Source: Nostoc sp. NIES-3756 (lineage in GTDB: Bacteria > Cyanobacteriota > Cyanobacteriia > Cyanobacteriales > Nostocaceae). From it: DNA of 64,000 nucleotides. The stretch spans positions 248,001 through 312,000 of the forward strand of contig NZ_AP017295.1 in assembly GCF_001548375.1 (NCBI RefSeq), given 5' to 3'. The first letter of the stretch is position 1. Each line of letters opens with the position of its first letter. The notes under the pieces are model-generated. The model worked only from the letters and a program-made list of their open reading frames with translations, was not told the DNA's origin and made no database searches. Of this stretch, positions 45,845 through 56,383 are shown piece by piece. A program made the position numbers and the translations under genes.

Positions 45845-47167
45845 ATGACACACGTTTCCAGAAGAAAATTCATTTTCACCACAGGCGCGGCGGCTGCGGT
45901 TTCCATCTTTGCTCATGCTTGCACCTCCAACAATTCCCAATCAACATCTACAGGCGAACAAACACCTTCAGCCAACCAAGCCGCTAACGTTACCTCCACT
46001 AACGCCCCCAAAGTAGAAACTACCAAAGCCAAACTAGGATTTATTCCTCTAACTGATGCAGCACCTCTAATTATTGCTAAAGAAAAAGGCTTCTTTGCCA
46101 AATATGGCATGACTGATGTAGAAGTCATCAAACAGAAATCTTGGCCTGTTACCCGTGATAACTTAAAAATCGGTTCCTCTGGTGATGGTATTGATGGCGC
46201 ACATATCCTTAGCCCCATGCCATACTTGATGACCATTAACGATAAAGTGCCAATGTATGTATTGGCTAGGTTAAATACTAACGGTCAGGCTATCTCTGTG
46301 GCTGAAAAGTATAGAGACCTAAAGGTTAATCTGGAAAGCAAAAACCTCAAAGACGTAGCCGCTAAAGCCAAAGCTGACAAAAAAGCTTGGAAAGCTGGGA
46401 TTACTTTTCCTGGCGGAACCCATGATTTATGGATGCGCTATTGGTTAGCTGCTGGTGGTATTAACCCAGACCAAGATGTAGTTTTAGAACCTGTACCACC
46501 ACCACAAATGGTTGCCAACATGAAAGTTGGTACAGTTGATGCTTTCTGTGTAGGAGAACCTTGGAACGCTCAATTAGTCAGCCAAAAATTAGGTTACTCT
46601 GCTTTAGTTACAGGCGAATTATGGAAAGACCACCCAGAAAAAGCTTTTACTATGCGTCAAGACTGGGTAGATAAAAATCCCAACGCTGCACAGGCGATTT
46701 TGATGGCGATTTTGGAAGCACAACAATGGTGTGATAAGGCAGAAAATAAAGAAGAAATGTGTAAAATTATTTCTGACCGCAAATACTTAAATGTTGCTGC
46801 CGCCGATATATTAGAAAGAGCTAAAGGCAATATTGACTACGGTGATGGTCGGACACAGAAAGACTTTTCTCATCCCATGAAATTCTGGGCAGATAATGCT
46901 TCTTATCCTTACAAGAGTCATGATACTTGGTTTTTAACAGAAGAAATTCGTTGGGGTTATTTGCCTCAAGATACCAAAGTTAAAGATATCGTCAATCAAG
47001 TTAATAAAGAAGATTTGTGGAAGAAAGCAGCCAAAGCAATTAATGTGGCTGATGCAGAAATTCCTACTAGCAGTTCTCGTGGAATTGAAACATTCTTTGA
47101 TGGCGTTAAATTTGACCCAGAGAAACCAGAAGAATATTTGAATAGCCTGAAAATTAAGAAAGTTTAA
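45845..47167 (+). CDS. nrtA: Nitrate/nitrite ABC transporter substrate-binding lipoprotein
   Basis: 440 residues. The N terminus SRRKFIFTTGAAAAVSIFAHACTS carries a twin-arginine pattern and a lipobox ending at the Cys, so it is anchored outside the cytoplasmic membrane. The mature part begins with the family block [21 protein letters not shown], with [20 protein letters not shown] and FCVGEPWNAQ as nitrate-site signatures. It delivers nitrate and nitrite to NrtB. Confidence 0.95.
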   Translation: MTHVSRRKFIFTTGAAAAVSIFAHACTSNNSQSTSTGEQTPSANQAANVTSTNAPKVETTKAKLGFIPLTDAAPLIIAKEKGFFAKYGMTDVEVIKQKSWPVTRDNLKIGSSGDGIDGAHILSPMPYLMTINDKVPMYVLARLNTNGQAISVAEKYRDLKVNLESKNLKDVAAKAKADKKAWKAGITFPGGTHDLWMRYWLAAGGINPDQDVVLEPVPPPQMVANMKVGTVDAFCVGEPWNAQLVSQKLGYSALVTGELWKDHPEKAFTMRQDWVDKNPNAAQAILMAILEAQQWCDKAENKEEMCKIISDRKYLNVAAADILERAKGNIDYGDGRTQKDFSHPMKFWADNASYPYKSHDTWFLTEEIRWGYLPQDTKVKDIVNQVNKEDLWKKAAKAINVADAEIPTSSSRGIETFFDGVKFDPEKPEEYLNSLKIKKV

Positions 47168-47176
47168 TTAAAGTTT

Positions 47177-47230
47177 GTAGTAAGTACTTTAGTGCTTAGA
47201 GGTATAAGGAAGAACTAAAGTCCTTACTAC
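47177..47230. repeat. Palindromic repeat at the nrtA-nrtB junction
   Basis: GTAGTAAGTACTTTAGT pairs with ACTAAAGTCCTTACTAC across 17 bp with one mismatch. It is the same family as the nirA-nrtA repeat. Confidence 0.85.
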
Positions 47231-47263
47231 GAACAAAATAATATATAGTTTAGGAATAAGAAG

Positions 47264-48103
47264 ATGACAGCAACTTTAGGGAATCGTGTTAAGTTAAAAA
47301 AGTCTCAAAAAGCTCTCAATAAATTATTTTGGAGAAAAATTGTACCTCCTCTAGTAGCGTTAGCAATTTTTCTTGTGCTTTGGCAATTACTTTGTTTAAA
47401 TCCTAACTTTAAATTACCAGGGCCGATAGAAACATTTTCAGAAACATTTGACCCTTTTATCATTCATCCATTTTTTGATAATGGTGAAAGTGATAAAGGT
47501 TTAGGATGGCAAATCCTCAGTAGTTTGGGTAGGGTAGGTTTAGGTTTTTCCTTATCTGCGATCGCAGGCATTACACTAGGCATTTTAATCGGTGTCAATC
47601 CATTAGTTTACAACGCTGTAGATCCTATTTTCCAAGTCTTACGAACTGTACCGCCTCTAGCATGGCTACCTATTTCCTTGGCAGCATTTCAACAAGCTAA
47701 TCCTTCCGCAATCTTCGTCATTTTCATCACCTCAATTTGGCCGATTCTCATCAACACAACAGTAGGTGTACAACAAATTCCTCAAGACTACATTAATGTA
47801 GCCAAAGTTTTACGTCTCAAGGGGCCAAAATACTTCTTTAAAATTGTCTTTCCTGCTACTGTCCCTTATATTTTTACAGGCTTACGAATCGGGATTGGAT
47901 TGTCTTGGTTGGCGATTGTGGCGGCAGAAATGTTAGTTGGTGGTGTGGGTATCGGTTCGTTTATTTGGGATGCTTACAACACGACTACGGAAACAAATTT
48001 GAGTGAGATTATTTTGGCGCTTATTTATGTTGGTTTGGTTGGTCTATTTCTAGATAGATTGGTTGGTTTTGTTGCTAGTAAGGTTGTGGCGGATCAAAAG
48101 TAG
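47264..48103 (+). CDS. nrtB: Nitrate ABC transporter permease
   Basis: 279 residues with about six membrane helices. The permease signature region (VAKVLRLKGPKYFFKIVFPATVPYIFTGLRIGIG) matches the EAA-type loop that contacts the ATPases. It forms a dimer in the membrane and works with NrtC and NrtD. Confidence 0.95.
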   Translation: MTATLGNRVKLKKSQKALNKLFWRKIVPPLVALAIFLVLWQLLCLNPNFKLPGPIETFSETFDPFIIHPFFDNGESDKGLGWQILSSLGRVGLGFSLSAIAGITLGILIGVNPLVYNAVDPIFQVLRTVPPLAWLPISLAAFQQANPSAIFVIFITSIWPILINTTVGVQQIPQDYINVAKVLRLKGPKYFFKIVFPATVPYIFTGLRIGIGLSWLAIVAAEMLVGGVGIGSFIWDAYNTTTETNLSEIILALIYVGLVGLFLDRLVGFVASKVVADQK

Positions 48104-48212
48104 TTAAGAGTGAAACGCAGAGGAACGCGGAGGTTAGCGCGGAGGGGCGCAGAGAGAGGATTAGAGGTAACTAGCTATTGACTGTGGACTATTGACTAAG
48201 GACTAATGACTA

Positions 48213-50186
48213 ATGACTACTTTTGTTGAAGTTGACCACGTTGATCGGATATTTGAACTACCTAATGGTGGTCGATATATTGCGCTGAAAAATATTGAGT
48301 TGAAGATTAAACAAGGCGAGTTTGTTTCTTTAATTGGGCATTCTGGTTGTGGTAAGTCTACTTTACTGAATATCATTGCTGGGCTAGATAGGGCTAGTAT
48401 TGGTGGCGTGACTTTGGAGGGACGGGAAATTAGAGAACCCAGCCCTGATCGCATGGTGGTTTTTCAAAATTATTCTTTGCTTCCTTGGTTAACGGTGCGG
48501 GACAATATTGCCTTGGCTGTGGATGAGGTTTATCAAGGTAAACCCAAAGGTCAGCGTCGGGCGATTATTGAAGAACATATTGATATGGTGGGACTGCGCC
48601 TAGCGGCGAATAAACGTCCGAGTGAGTTATCTGGGGGGATGAAACAACGGGTGGCGATCGCCCGTGCTTTGGCTACTCGTCCCAAGTTGTTGCTGTTAGA
48701 TGAACCCTTTGGGGCTTTGGATGCTTTGACTAGGGGGAGTCTGCAAGAACAACTGATGAAAATCTGCAATGAACATCAAATTACTTGCGTGATGGTGACG
48801 CATGATGTGGATGAAGCATTATTGTTAAGCGATCGCGTCGTCATGCTAACAAATGGGCCAGAAGCCCACATTGGCCAAATTCTGGAAGTTCCTATCCCTC
48901 GTCCCCGTCAGCGTTTGGAAGTTGTTAAACATCCAAGTTACTATAATCTCCGCAACGAGATAATTTACTTCCTCAACCAACAAAAGCAGGCGAAGAAACG
49001 CAAGCTTCAGCAAACATCGACAATAGTAGAGACAACAAAAGCAGTCCTCGAAATCGGCTTTATGCCTTTGACTGATGCTGCACCTCTAATTGTTGCCAAA
49101 GAGAAAGGCTTCTTTGCTAAGTATGGGTTAGATAATGTCACCCTCAACCGCGCCAACGACTGGCAAGAAATATCTCAAGGCGTAATTTCTGGCAGATTCG
49201 ATGCAGCCCAAATGGTAGCGGGGATGCCCTTAGCCCTAACTTTAGGGGCAGGCGATAAAAAACCAACTCCCATAGTTAACGCCTTAAACCTTTCTCGCAA
49301 TGCCAACGCCATCACATTCAGTAAAAAACTGTATAACCAAGGCGTAAGAAGCTTGGCTGACTTAAAGAAGGTAATTGATGCTTCCCCCGACCAAATACTT
49401 ACATTAGGAGTAGTTCATCCCACCTCCATGCAGAACTTAATTCTGCGTTACTGGTTAGCGGCTGGTGGTATAGATCCCGATAGAGATGTGAGTTTAACAG
49501 TCATTCCTCCAACTCAAATGGTTGCCCAACTCAAAGCCGGAAACATTGATGGTTACTGTGCAGGAGAACCTTGGAACTATCAAGCAGTACATCAAGACCT
49601 GGGCTTTGTTGCAGCCACCGCCCTAGAAATTTGGTCAGGACAACCGAAAAAAGTTTTGGGAGTACGGGAAGAATGGGCGCAACAGTATCCAGAAACCTAC
49701 CTCAATCTCGTCAAAGCATTAATAGAAGCGTGCAAATATTGCGACGACCTCCGCAACCGCGAAGAAATCCTCGAATTACTCTGTCGTCCCGAATATCTGG
49801 ATGTGAACCCTGCATACATCCGCCCAGGTTTCACCGACCCCTACGAGCGCGGCGACGGTACACCACCGCAAGAACTCACAGCCTACAATCAGTTCTACCT
49901 CAACAAAACCAACTATCCCAACCGTACCGAAATTTTGTGGATGGTTACACAAATGGCACGCTGGGGCTTAACACCATTCCCTAAAAACTGGGTAGAAGTC
50001 ATCGAAAGAGTTTGCCGTGCAGACATATTCGGTGCAGCCGCCCGCGACCTGGGTCTAATCGACATCGGTGAAGACAACCCCATTCACCTATTCGACGGCA
50101 AAACCTTCAACCCCTCAGACCCAATAGAATACCTCAAAAGCTTAGAAATCAAACGTCAAATCCGCATCGAAGAAGTATTTATTTAG
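48213..50186 (+). CDS. nrtC: Nitrate ABC transporter ATPase with NrtA-like C-terminal domain
   Basis: 657 residues. The N-terminal ATPase has Walker [13 protein letters not shown], signature [15 protein letters not shown] and Walker [13 protein letters not shown]. The C-terminal half (from about residue 280, [21 protein letters not shown]) is a solute-binding domain like NrtA, the known mark of NrtC, where it senses ammonium-regulated inhibition of transport. An upstream heptamer block (about 48170-48210) separates it from nrtB. Confidence 0.95.
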   Translation: MTTFVEVDHVDRIFELPNGGRYIALKNIELKIKQGEFVSLIGHSGCGKSTLLNIIAGLDRASIGGVTLEGREIREPSPDRMVVFQNYSLLPWLTVRDNIALAVDEVYQGKPKGQRRAIIEEHIDMVGLRLAANKRPSELSGGMKQRVAIARALATRPKLLLLDEPFGALDALTRGSLQEQLMKICNEHQITCVMVTHDVDEALLLSDRVVMLTNGPEAHIGQILEVPIPRPRQRLEVVKHPSYYNLRNEIIYFLNQQKQAKKRKLQQTSTIVETTKAVLEIGFMPLTDAAPLIVAKEKGFFAKYGLDNVTLNRANDWQEISQGVISGRFDAAQMVAGMPLALTLGAGDKKPTPIVNALNLSRNANAITFSKKLYNQGVRSLADLKKVIDASPDQILTLGVVHPTSMQNLILRYWLAAGGIDPDRDVSLTVIPPTQMVAQLKAGNIDGYCAGEPWNYQAVHQDLGFVAATALEIWSGQPKKVLGVREEWAQQYPETYLNLVKALIEACKYCDDLRNREEILELLCRPEYLDVNPAYIRPGFTDPYERGDGTPPQELTAYNQFYLNKTNYPNRTEILWMVTQMARWGLTPFPKNWVEVIERVCRADIFGAAARDLGLIDIGEDNPIHLFDGKTFNPSDPIEYLKSLEIKRQIRIEEVFI

Positions 50187-50307
50187 TCAACAGTCAATAG
50201 TCCACAGTCCATTCATTCCCCTCCTGGGAGGGGCTAGGGGTGGGTTACTCCCTCTCCGCGCCCCTCTGCGTTTAAATCATAAATCAATTTAACAAAGCCC
50301 AAAAACC
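50187..50307. repeat. Repeat block between nrtC and nrtD
   Basis: TCAACAGTCAATAGTCCACA units, then CCCCTCCTGGGAGGGG (a small hairpin) and CCGCGCCCCTCTGCG-type sequence. All are dispersed repeat types of this genome. Confidence 0.7.
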
Positions 50308-51138
50308 ATGCAAATAATAAACAAAAATAACCAAATTAAACCACAGACCCAAAAAGAAAACTTCCTAGTAGTCGAAGGCGTAAGTAAAATCTACCCCACC
50401 CCCGAAGGCCCCTACACCGTCCTCGATGGAATTGACCTCAAAATCGGTGAAGGCGAATTTGTTTGCCTAATTGGTCACTCAGGCTGTGGTAAATCAACTC
50501 TACTCAACATGATTTCCGGGTTTAACACCCCCAGTGAAGGCGTAGTTCTTCTCCAAGACCAACCCATCACCGAACCAGGCCCAGACAGGATGATGGTATT
50601 CCAAAACTATTGTCTATTACCTTGGCTAAATGTCTTCGAGAACGTTTACCTAGCAGTAGATGCAGTATTCCCCAACAAACCCCAAGCCGAAAAACGCGCC
50701 ATTGTTAGAGAACACTTAGCAATGGTGGGCTTAACAGAAGCAGCAGATAAGAAACCCAGCCAAATCTCTGGGGGAATGAAACAACGAGTTGCGATCGCCC
50801 GTGCTTTATCCATCCGTCCCCAAGTCTTAATCCTCGATGAACCCTTCGGCGCATTAGACGCAATCACCAAAGAAGAATTACAAGAAGAACTACTACAAAT
50901 TTGGAGTGACCATCAAGTCACCGTATTGATGATTACCCACGACATCGATGAAGCGCTGTTCCTAGCCGACAGAGTTGTGATGATGACCAACGGCCCAGCC
51001 GCCCAAATCGGTGAAATTCTCAATATTCCCTTCAGCCGTCCCCGCAACCGCCGTCGCATCATGGAAGACCCCGAATACTACAATCTGCGAAACTACGCCC
51101 TAGATTTCTTGTATAACCGCTTTGCGCATAACGAGTAG
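50308..51138 (+). CDS. nrtD: Nitrate ABC transporter ATPase
   Basis: 276 residues, one ABC ATPase domain: Walker [13 protein letters not shown], signature [15 protein letters not shown], Walker [12 protein letters not shown] and the switch histidine in ITHDIDEAL. It pairs with NrtC to drive NrtB. It lacks the extra NrtA-like domain. Confidence 0.95.
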   Translation: MQIINKNNQIKPQTQKENFLVVEGVSKIYPTPEGPYTVLDGIDLKIGEGEFVCLIGHSGCGKSTLLNMISGFNTPSEGVVLLQDQPITEPGPDRMMVFQNYCLLPWLNVFENVYLAVDAVFPNKPQAEKRAIVREHLAMVGLTEAADKKPSQISGGMKQRVAIARALSIRPQVLILDEPFGALDAITKEELQEELLQIWSDHQVTVLMITHDIDEALFLADRVVMMTNGPAAQIGEILNIPFSRPRNRRRIMEDPEYYNLRNYALDFLYNRFAHNE

Positions 51139-51188
51139 TTATTTAGTCATTAGTCCATAGTCAACAGTCAGCACTCAGGAAAAATCAA

Positions 51189-52691
51189 ATGCTGAAAGAA
51201 TTATTTTCCATCAGGGATCGCTATCGCATCTTACATCAGACTTGGTTTGCTTTCTTTCTTACCTTTGTCTGTTGGTTTAACTTCGCTCCTTTTGCAACTA
51301 CTATTGGTAAACAATTACATTTATTACCAGAGCAAATCAAAACATTAGGTATTTGTAACCTCGCTTTAACAATTCCCGCGCGGTTGATTATCGGGATGCT
51401 ACTAGATAAATTCGGCCCCCGCAAAACCTACTCTATCCTACTGATATTTGCGGCGGTTCCTTGTTTAGCAACAGCGCTATCTCAAGACTTTAATCAGTTA
51501 GTTATCAGTCGCCTGTTGATGGGAATTGTTGGTTCTGGGTTTGTTGTGGGTATCCGCATGGTGGCTGAATGGTTCTCACCTAAAGAGATGGGAATTGCAC
51601 AAGGAATTTATGGAGGTTGGGGTAATTTTGGTGCATTTGGCGCAGAATTTGCCCTACCAATGATTGCGGTGGCTACAGGCTTTTTAGCGGGTGGCGCTTC
51701 TAATTGGCGTTTAGCGATCGCTCTTACTGGTATCATTGCCGCTATCTACGGCGTAATCTATTACAATACTGTTCAAGATACACCCCCAGGCAAAACTTAC
51801 CAAAGACCTAAGAAAAATGGTGCGTTGGAAGTCACCAGCGTTAAAAGCTTCTGGGCGATGTTAGTTTCCAACTTTGGTTTAATATTTGCTTTGGGTTTAT
51901 TAGCTTGGCGTTTAGCACAAAAGAATATTCACTTTCTCACAATTAGCCAGATGTATTTGGTCTGGTTCCTATTAGCTGGGTTGTTTACTTGCCAAACATA
52001 TCAAGCTTATCAAGTCAACAAAGAATTACTGCTTGGTAAAAAAACTTACCCACCATCTGGGCGCTATCAATTTGGACAAGTTGCCTTACTTGAATTTACT
52101 TATGTAACTAACTTTGGTAGTGAATTGGCTGTTGTTTCCATGCTACCCGCCTTCTTTGAAAAAACCTTTGCTTTAGAACACGTAGTTGCTGGGATGATTG
52201 CCGCGATCTATCCCTTCCTCAACTTATTTTCTCGTCCTAGCGGTGGCTTGATTTCTGATAAATTTGGCTCTCGTAAATGGACAATGACAATCATTAGTGC
52301 CGGGATTGGCGTAAGTTATTTAACTGCTCATTTTATTAATGGTAACTGGCCAATTCCTGTTGCGATCGCTGTCACTATGTTTGCCGCCTACTTTGCACAA
52401 GCTGGCTGTGGTGCAACATATGGTATCGTTCCCTTAATTAAGAAAGAAGCTACCGGACAAATTGCTGGTAATGTAGGCGCTTATGGTAATTTTGGTGGTG
52501 TAGTTTATCTGACTATTTTCAGTCTCACCGATGCACCCACCTTGTTTACCACAATGGGTATAGCTGCTTTAATTTGTGCTTTTATGTGCGCTTTTCTCCT
52601 CAAGGAACCTCAAGGTTCATTTGCTGGTACTTCCGAAAGTGAATTAGCAAATAATACGCCGCAAAATCCGGCATTTTTAGCAGAGGACTAA
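51189..52691 (+). CDS. nrtP: NrtP/NarK-type MFS nitrate/nitrite transporter
   Basis: 500 residues, about 12 membrane helices. Nitrate-signature-like glycine motifs are at GIYGGWGNFGAFGAEF and GNVGAYGNFGGVVYL, and the MFS loop motif LIIGMLLDKFGPRKTYS is present. This belongs to the nitrate/nitrite porter family, which in some cyanobacteria (for example Nostoc punctiforme) replaces the ABC transporter. Here it lies between nrtD and narB in the same operon, 50 bases after nrtD. No frame disruption is seen. Confidence 0.88.
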   Translation: MLKELFSIRDRYRILHQTWFAFFLTFVCWFNFAPFATTIGKQLHLLPEQIKTLGICNLALTIPARLIIGMLLDKFGPRKTYSILLIFAAVPCLATALSQDFNQLVISRLLMGIVGSGFVVGIRMVAEWFSPKEMGIAQGIYGGWGNFGAFGAEFALPMIAVATGFLAGGASNWRLAIALTGIIAAIYGVIYYNTVQDTPPGKTYQRPKKNGALEVTSVKSFWAMLVSNFGLIFALGLLAWRLAQKNIHFLTISQMYLVWFLLAGLFTCQTYQAYQVNKELLLGKKTYPPSGRYQFGQVALLEFTYVTNFGSELAVVSMLPAFFEKTFALEHVVAGMIAAIYPFLNLFSRPSGGLISDKFGSRKWTMTIISAGIGVSYLTAHFINGNWPIPVAIAVTMFAAYFAQAGCGATYGIVPLIKKEATGQIAGNVGAYGNFGGVVYLTIFSLTDAPTLFTTMGIAALICAFMCAFLLKEPQGSFAGTSESELANNTPQNPAFLAED

Positions 52692-52707
52692 AGTCCTTAC
52701 TACGAAC
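52684..52707. repeat. Palindromic repeat overlapping the MFS stop codon
   Basis: AGGACT-AA-AGTCCT followed by TACTACGAAC is a half-length member of the repeat family seen after nirA and nrtA. The gene's stop codon lies inside its 5' arm. Confidence 0.75.
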
Positions 52708-52822
52708 TTAAAACTAATAATCTCTATTTTTCTTCAAAATTCTTTGCGACTTTGCGCGACGGACACTTTGCTCAAGTCGGCAAAGCCGCCCAGGCAAGTA
52801 TCCTCCTTTGCGTGAGAAGAAC

Positions 52823-55006
52823 ATGAGTGAATTTACCAAAACTCTTTGCCCCTACTGTGGTGTCGGCTGTGGACTAGAAGTATCACCACCAGCTCAAGCC
52901 AACAAAGCCACTAATCGAGACAGCCAAGGAAATCCGATATGGCGGGTACGTGGCGATAAAGCCCACCCATCTAGTCAGGGTATGGTGTGCGTCAAAGGCG
53001 CAACGATCGCTGAATCTTTGGATAAAAATAGACTACATTACCCGATGGTACGCGACTCTTTAGATCAAGAGTTCCGCCGCGTCAGTTGGGATGAAGCTTT
53101 TGACCTCATCACCAAACGTATTCAAACTGTACGCTTCACCCAAGGGCCAGAAGCTGTATGTATGTATGGTTCCGGTCAGTTTCAAACCGAAGATTACTAC
53201 TTAGCCCAAAAATTAATGAAAGGGTGTTTGGGTAGTAACAACTTTGATGCAAACTCCCGCCTATGTATGTCCAGTGCGGTATCTGGCTACATCCAAAGTT
53301 TTGGGGCTGATGGGCCTCCCTGCTGTTACGAAGACTTAGAGTTAACCGACTGTGCATTTTTAATTGGAACTAACACCGCCGAATGTCACCCCATCGTTTT
53401 TAACCGTCTGGAAAAGTACCACCGCAAAAACCGCAAGGTAAAAATGATTGTGGTCGATCCTCGACGTACACCCACCGCCGAAGCCGCAGACTTACATTTA
53501 GCAATAAATCCCGGTACAGATATCGACTTGTTAAATGGTATCGCCCATTTATTGATGCGCTGGAACATGATAGATGTGGGTTTCATCGATGACTGTACTC
53601 GTGATTTCTCTGCTTATGCTGAGGTAATTCGCCACTATTCGCCGGAGGTGGTAGCGCGTCAATGTGGTATCAGCATTGAAGATTTGGAAACAGCCGCCCG
53701 TTATTGGGGAGAGTCGGGGCGTGTGTTGTCGATGTGGTCGATGGGGGTAAATCAATCGAGTGAAGGTACAGCTAAGGTAAGAACGATTATCAATCTACAC
53801 TTGATGACAGGTCAAATTGGTAAACCAGGGGCGGGGCCTTTCTCTCTTACTGGACAACCCAATGCAATGGGGGGTCGAGAAGCTGGCGGTTTAGCCCATT
53901 TGTTACCCGGTTATCGATTAATAAAAAATCCTCAACATCGTGCAGAGGTGGAACAACTTTGGGAATTAAATCCTGGACAAATTTCCCCTCATCCTGGTTT
54001 AACAGCTTGGGATATGATTACAGGTTTGGAAACTGGTGATGTGGGGGTATTGTGGATTGCAGCTACTAACCCAGCTGTAAGTATGCCAGATTTGGAACGG
54101 ACGAAAAAGGCATTATTGCGATCGCCTTTCACAATTTACCAAGATGCCTACTATCCCACAGAAACGGCTGCTTATGCTCATGTCCTGCTTCCTGCGGCTC
54201 AGTGGGGTGAGAAAACTGGTATCATGACTAACTCAGAGCGTCGCGTTACCCTGTGTCAAGCCTTCCGCCAACCGCCAAGGGAAGCTAAACCAGATTGGGA
54301 AATTTTCGCGGAAGTTGGACGCAGATTAGGGTTTGCTGACCAATTCGCCTTTACCAACTCAGCCCAAGTCTACGCCGAGTTTGTCCAACTAACTAAGGGT
54401 CGTCCTTGTGATATGTCCGGTATTACTCACGAACAATTACAGGCGCAAGGGCCTACACAATGGCCGCATCCAGAAATGGGGAGTGGAGACAACAGCAAAA
54501 GACTTTATACTGACTTACGCTTTCACACTCCTGATGGTCGGGCTAGATTTGGTGCTTATTATTCTAAAGGATTGGCAGAACCACCAGACCCAGATTATCC
54601 TTTTGTCTTAACTACTGGTCGTTTATACGGACATTGGCACACACAAACTCGGACTGGTCGGATTGAGAAAATTCGCTCGATGCACCCCCAACCATTTATC
54701 GAAATTCATCCCCGTGATGCGGCGAAGTTAGCAATTCAAGATAAGCAAGTAATAGAAGTGCGATCGCGTCGTGGTGTTGCTCAGTTTCCTGCTAAAGTGA
54801 CAAAAGCGATCGCCCCTGGTACAGTTTTTGTGCCTATGCACTGGGGTACACTCTGGGCAGATAATGCCGAAGCTAACGCCCTCACCCATCCTGAATCTTG
54901 TCCTGATTCACTGCAACCGGAGTTAAAAGCCTGTGCAGTACAACTAATACCTATTGCTGTAGAAATTCCAGCCCAAAATTATCAACTCCAGTCTTCTCAA
55001 TGGTAA
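52823..55006 (+). CDS. narB: Assimilatory ferredoxin-nitrate reductase
   Basis: Reduces nitrate to nitrite with electrons from ferredoxin, using a [4Fe-4S] cluster and bis-molybdopterin guanine dinucleotide. The ATG at 52823 ([20 protein letters not shown], 727 residues) is preferred; a TTG at 52808 would add five residues. The cluster cysteines are CPYCGVGC and MVCVKG. Molybdopterin-binding motifs ([27 protein letters not shown]) and the C-terminal domain are present. It is the last reductase gene of the operon. Confidence 0.97.
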   Translation: MSEFTKTLCPYCGVGCGLEVSPPAQANKATNRDSQGNPIWRVRGDKAHPSSQGMVCVKGATIAESLDKNRLHYPMVRDSLDQEFRRVSWDEAFDLITKRIQTVRFTQGPEAVCMYGSGQFQTEDYYLAQKLMKGCLGSNNFDANSRLCMSSAVSGYIQSFGADGPPCCYEDLELTDCAFLIGTNTAECHPIVFNRLEKYHRKNRKVKMIVVDPRRTPTAEAADLHLAINPGTDIDLLNGIAHLLMRWNMIDVGFIDDCTRDFSAYAEVIRHYSPEVVARQCGISIEDLETAARYWGESGRVLSMWSMGVNQSSEGTAKVRTIINLHLMTGQIGKPGAGPFSLTGQPNAMGGREAGGLAHLLPGYRLIKNPQHRAEVEQLWELNPGQISPHPGLTAWDMITGLETGDVGVLWIAATNPAVSMPDLERTKKALLRSPFTIYQDAYYPTETAAYAHVLLPAAQWGEKTGIMTNSERRVTLCQAFRQPPREAKPDWEIFAEVGRRLGFADQFAFTNSAQVYAEFVQLTKGRPCDMSGITHEQLQAQGPTQWPHPEMGSGDNSKRLYTDLRFHTPDGRARFGAYYSKGLAEPPDPDYPFVLTTGRLYGHWHTQTRTGRIEKIRSMHPQPFIEIHPRDAAKLAIQDKQVIEVRSRRGVAQFPAKVTKAIAPGTVFVPMHWGTLWADNAEANALTHPESCPDSLQPELKACAVQLIPIAVEIPAQNYQLQSSQW

Positions 55007-55194
55007 GCTGCTAGTTATAAGTTATTCGCACTTTCATCAATAGAGATTCATCAATAGTTATGATTATGATTTCTCATAATCTAGTTATTTACTGTCTATA
55101 GTTTTAGTGTTTAACTAAGATTTCCATATTGTTTACATAATTAAATATAAAAACAACTGACGAAATAATCTCATTTGTCATAGTAATATCGATG

Positions 55195-55230
55195 AATCCT
55201 CTAGATTAATCTAGAGGATTTTTATTTTTG
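55195..55230 (+). terminator. Palindromic terminator downstream of narB
   Basis: AATCCTCTAGATT and AATCTAGAGGATT are adjacent perfect complements (55195-55220) followed by TTTATTTTT. It would end the nir-nar transcript, or act as an attenuator before the following PsiE-like gene 41 bases later. Confidence 0.82.
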
Positions 55231-55261
55231 ATAGAGCTTACTGAGAAATGGGGTGCAGGTT

Positions 55262-55720
55262 ATGAAAAGGTTAATCAGGAAAGTTTTTGGCTGGGTAAAA
55301 GACGAGAACTTCATGCACGGTATCGAAAATGTAGAGGTAATAGTCTCTAAAGTTCTCTCTATTTTTATGGTGCTAGTAATTTTAGTAGCGATTGTTGATT
55401 TAGGAATTTTTATCGTTAAAGAAGTTTTTACTGTTCCCTACGGCAAAATCAATACTACACTATTTAAAGTTTTTGGTTTATTCTTAAATATTTTAATTGC
55501 TCTAGAAATATTAGAAAATATTACCGCTTATCTGAAAAAACACGTTTTTCAGGTTGAGTTAGTAATTGTTACTTCTTTAATCGCTGTGGCTAGAAAGATT
55601 ATTATTCTTGATTTGGAAAAAGTTCAAGGTATTGATATAATCGGTTTAGGAACGGCTGTTTTAGCTCTCTCAATTAGTTATTTAATTATCCGCTCTAGTA
55701 ACTCAGACAGTAGAAATTAA
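55262..55720 (+). CDS. PsiE-family membrane protein beside narB
   Basis: 152 residues from the ATG at 55262, with GGGGTG six bases upstream; a GTG at 55253 is an alternative. About four hydrophobic segments are seen. LEILENITAYLKKHVFQVELVIVTSLIAVARKIIIL aligns with the conserved region of the PsiE-like protein at 14440. It stands between narB and narM, so a link to nitrate metabolism is possible but unproven. Confidence 0.7.
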   Translation: MKRLIRKVFGWVKDENFMHGIENVEVIVSKVLSIFMVLVILVAIVDLGIFIVKEVFTVPYGKINTTLFKVFGLFLNILIALEILENITAYLKKHVFQVELVIVTSLIAVARKIIILDLEKVQGIDIIGLGTAVLALSISYLIIRSSNSDSRN

Positions 55721-55754
55721 AAAAAATCATTTAATAATATTAATATTTATATTT

Positions 55755-56207
55755 ATGACAGATTTCTTTCAATTTGAAGCAGATTTTGTTGATTCTCTAC
55801 GCTGCATACCAATGCAGGTGCGCTACAAACTTGATACCTGTGGCATTAAGCTAAAGCTATCAGATTGGAATCACATGACTCAAGCTGAACGAGAAGCTTT
55901 AGTTGAATTACCTTGCAGTACAGAAACAGAAATTCAAGCTTACCAAGACTATCTTCAACAATTAATTATCAAACATACTGGCACACCACCTACTACTTTA
56001 CCTATCGAACCTGAGCCAGCTTGGTTAAACTCAAACACCATACCAAATAGTATTCAAGATAAAGCGCAAGAAATAGGCATAAATATTACCTTGTCACATT
56101 GGGTAAGTTTAACACCATTACAGCGTTTCGCCTTGATTAAACTCAGCCGTTCTGGACACGAAAACAAGAATTTTCCCAAAGCGATCGCAGAATTTCATCT
56201 TCATTAG
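55755..56207 (+). CDS. narM: NarM, nitrate reductase-associated protein
   Basis: 150 residues of the nitrate reductase-associated family. The block FQFEADFVDSLRCIPMQVRYKLDTCGIKLKLSDW is typical. NarM was shown in Synechococcus elongatus to be required for nitrate reductase activity, probably in cofactor assembly or maturation of NarB. Proximity to narB supports the name. Soluble, no signal peptide. Confidence 0.9.
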   Translation: MTDFFQFEADFVDSLRCIPMQVRYKLDTCGIKLKLSDWNHMTQAEREALVELPCSTETEIQAYQDYLQQLIIKHTGTPPTTLPIEPEPAWLNSNTIPNSIQDKAQEIGINITLSHWVSLTPLQRFALIKLSRSGHENKNFPKAIAEFHLH

Positions 56208-56383
56208 TCATTAGTCATTAGTCAACAGTCCATAGTTGATAGTTTCCATAAATGTATGAGCTTTGACTTAGGCTTATGGGTAAAAATTTACAAATTAAAC
56301 TGGTTTAATACAGCCAAGTTGAATAATATTTAGTTGCATTGCTGATGTATTAAATATTGATGATTGGCAACTAAGAAAAGAAT

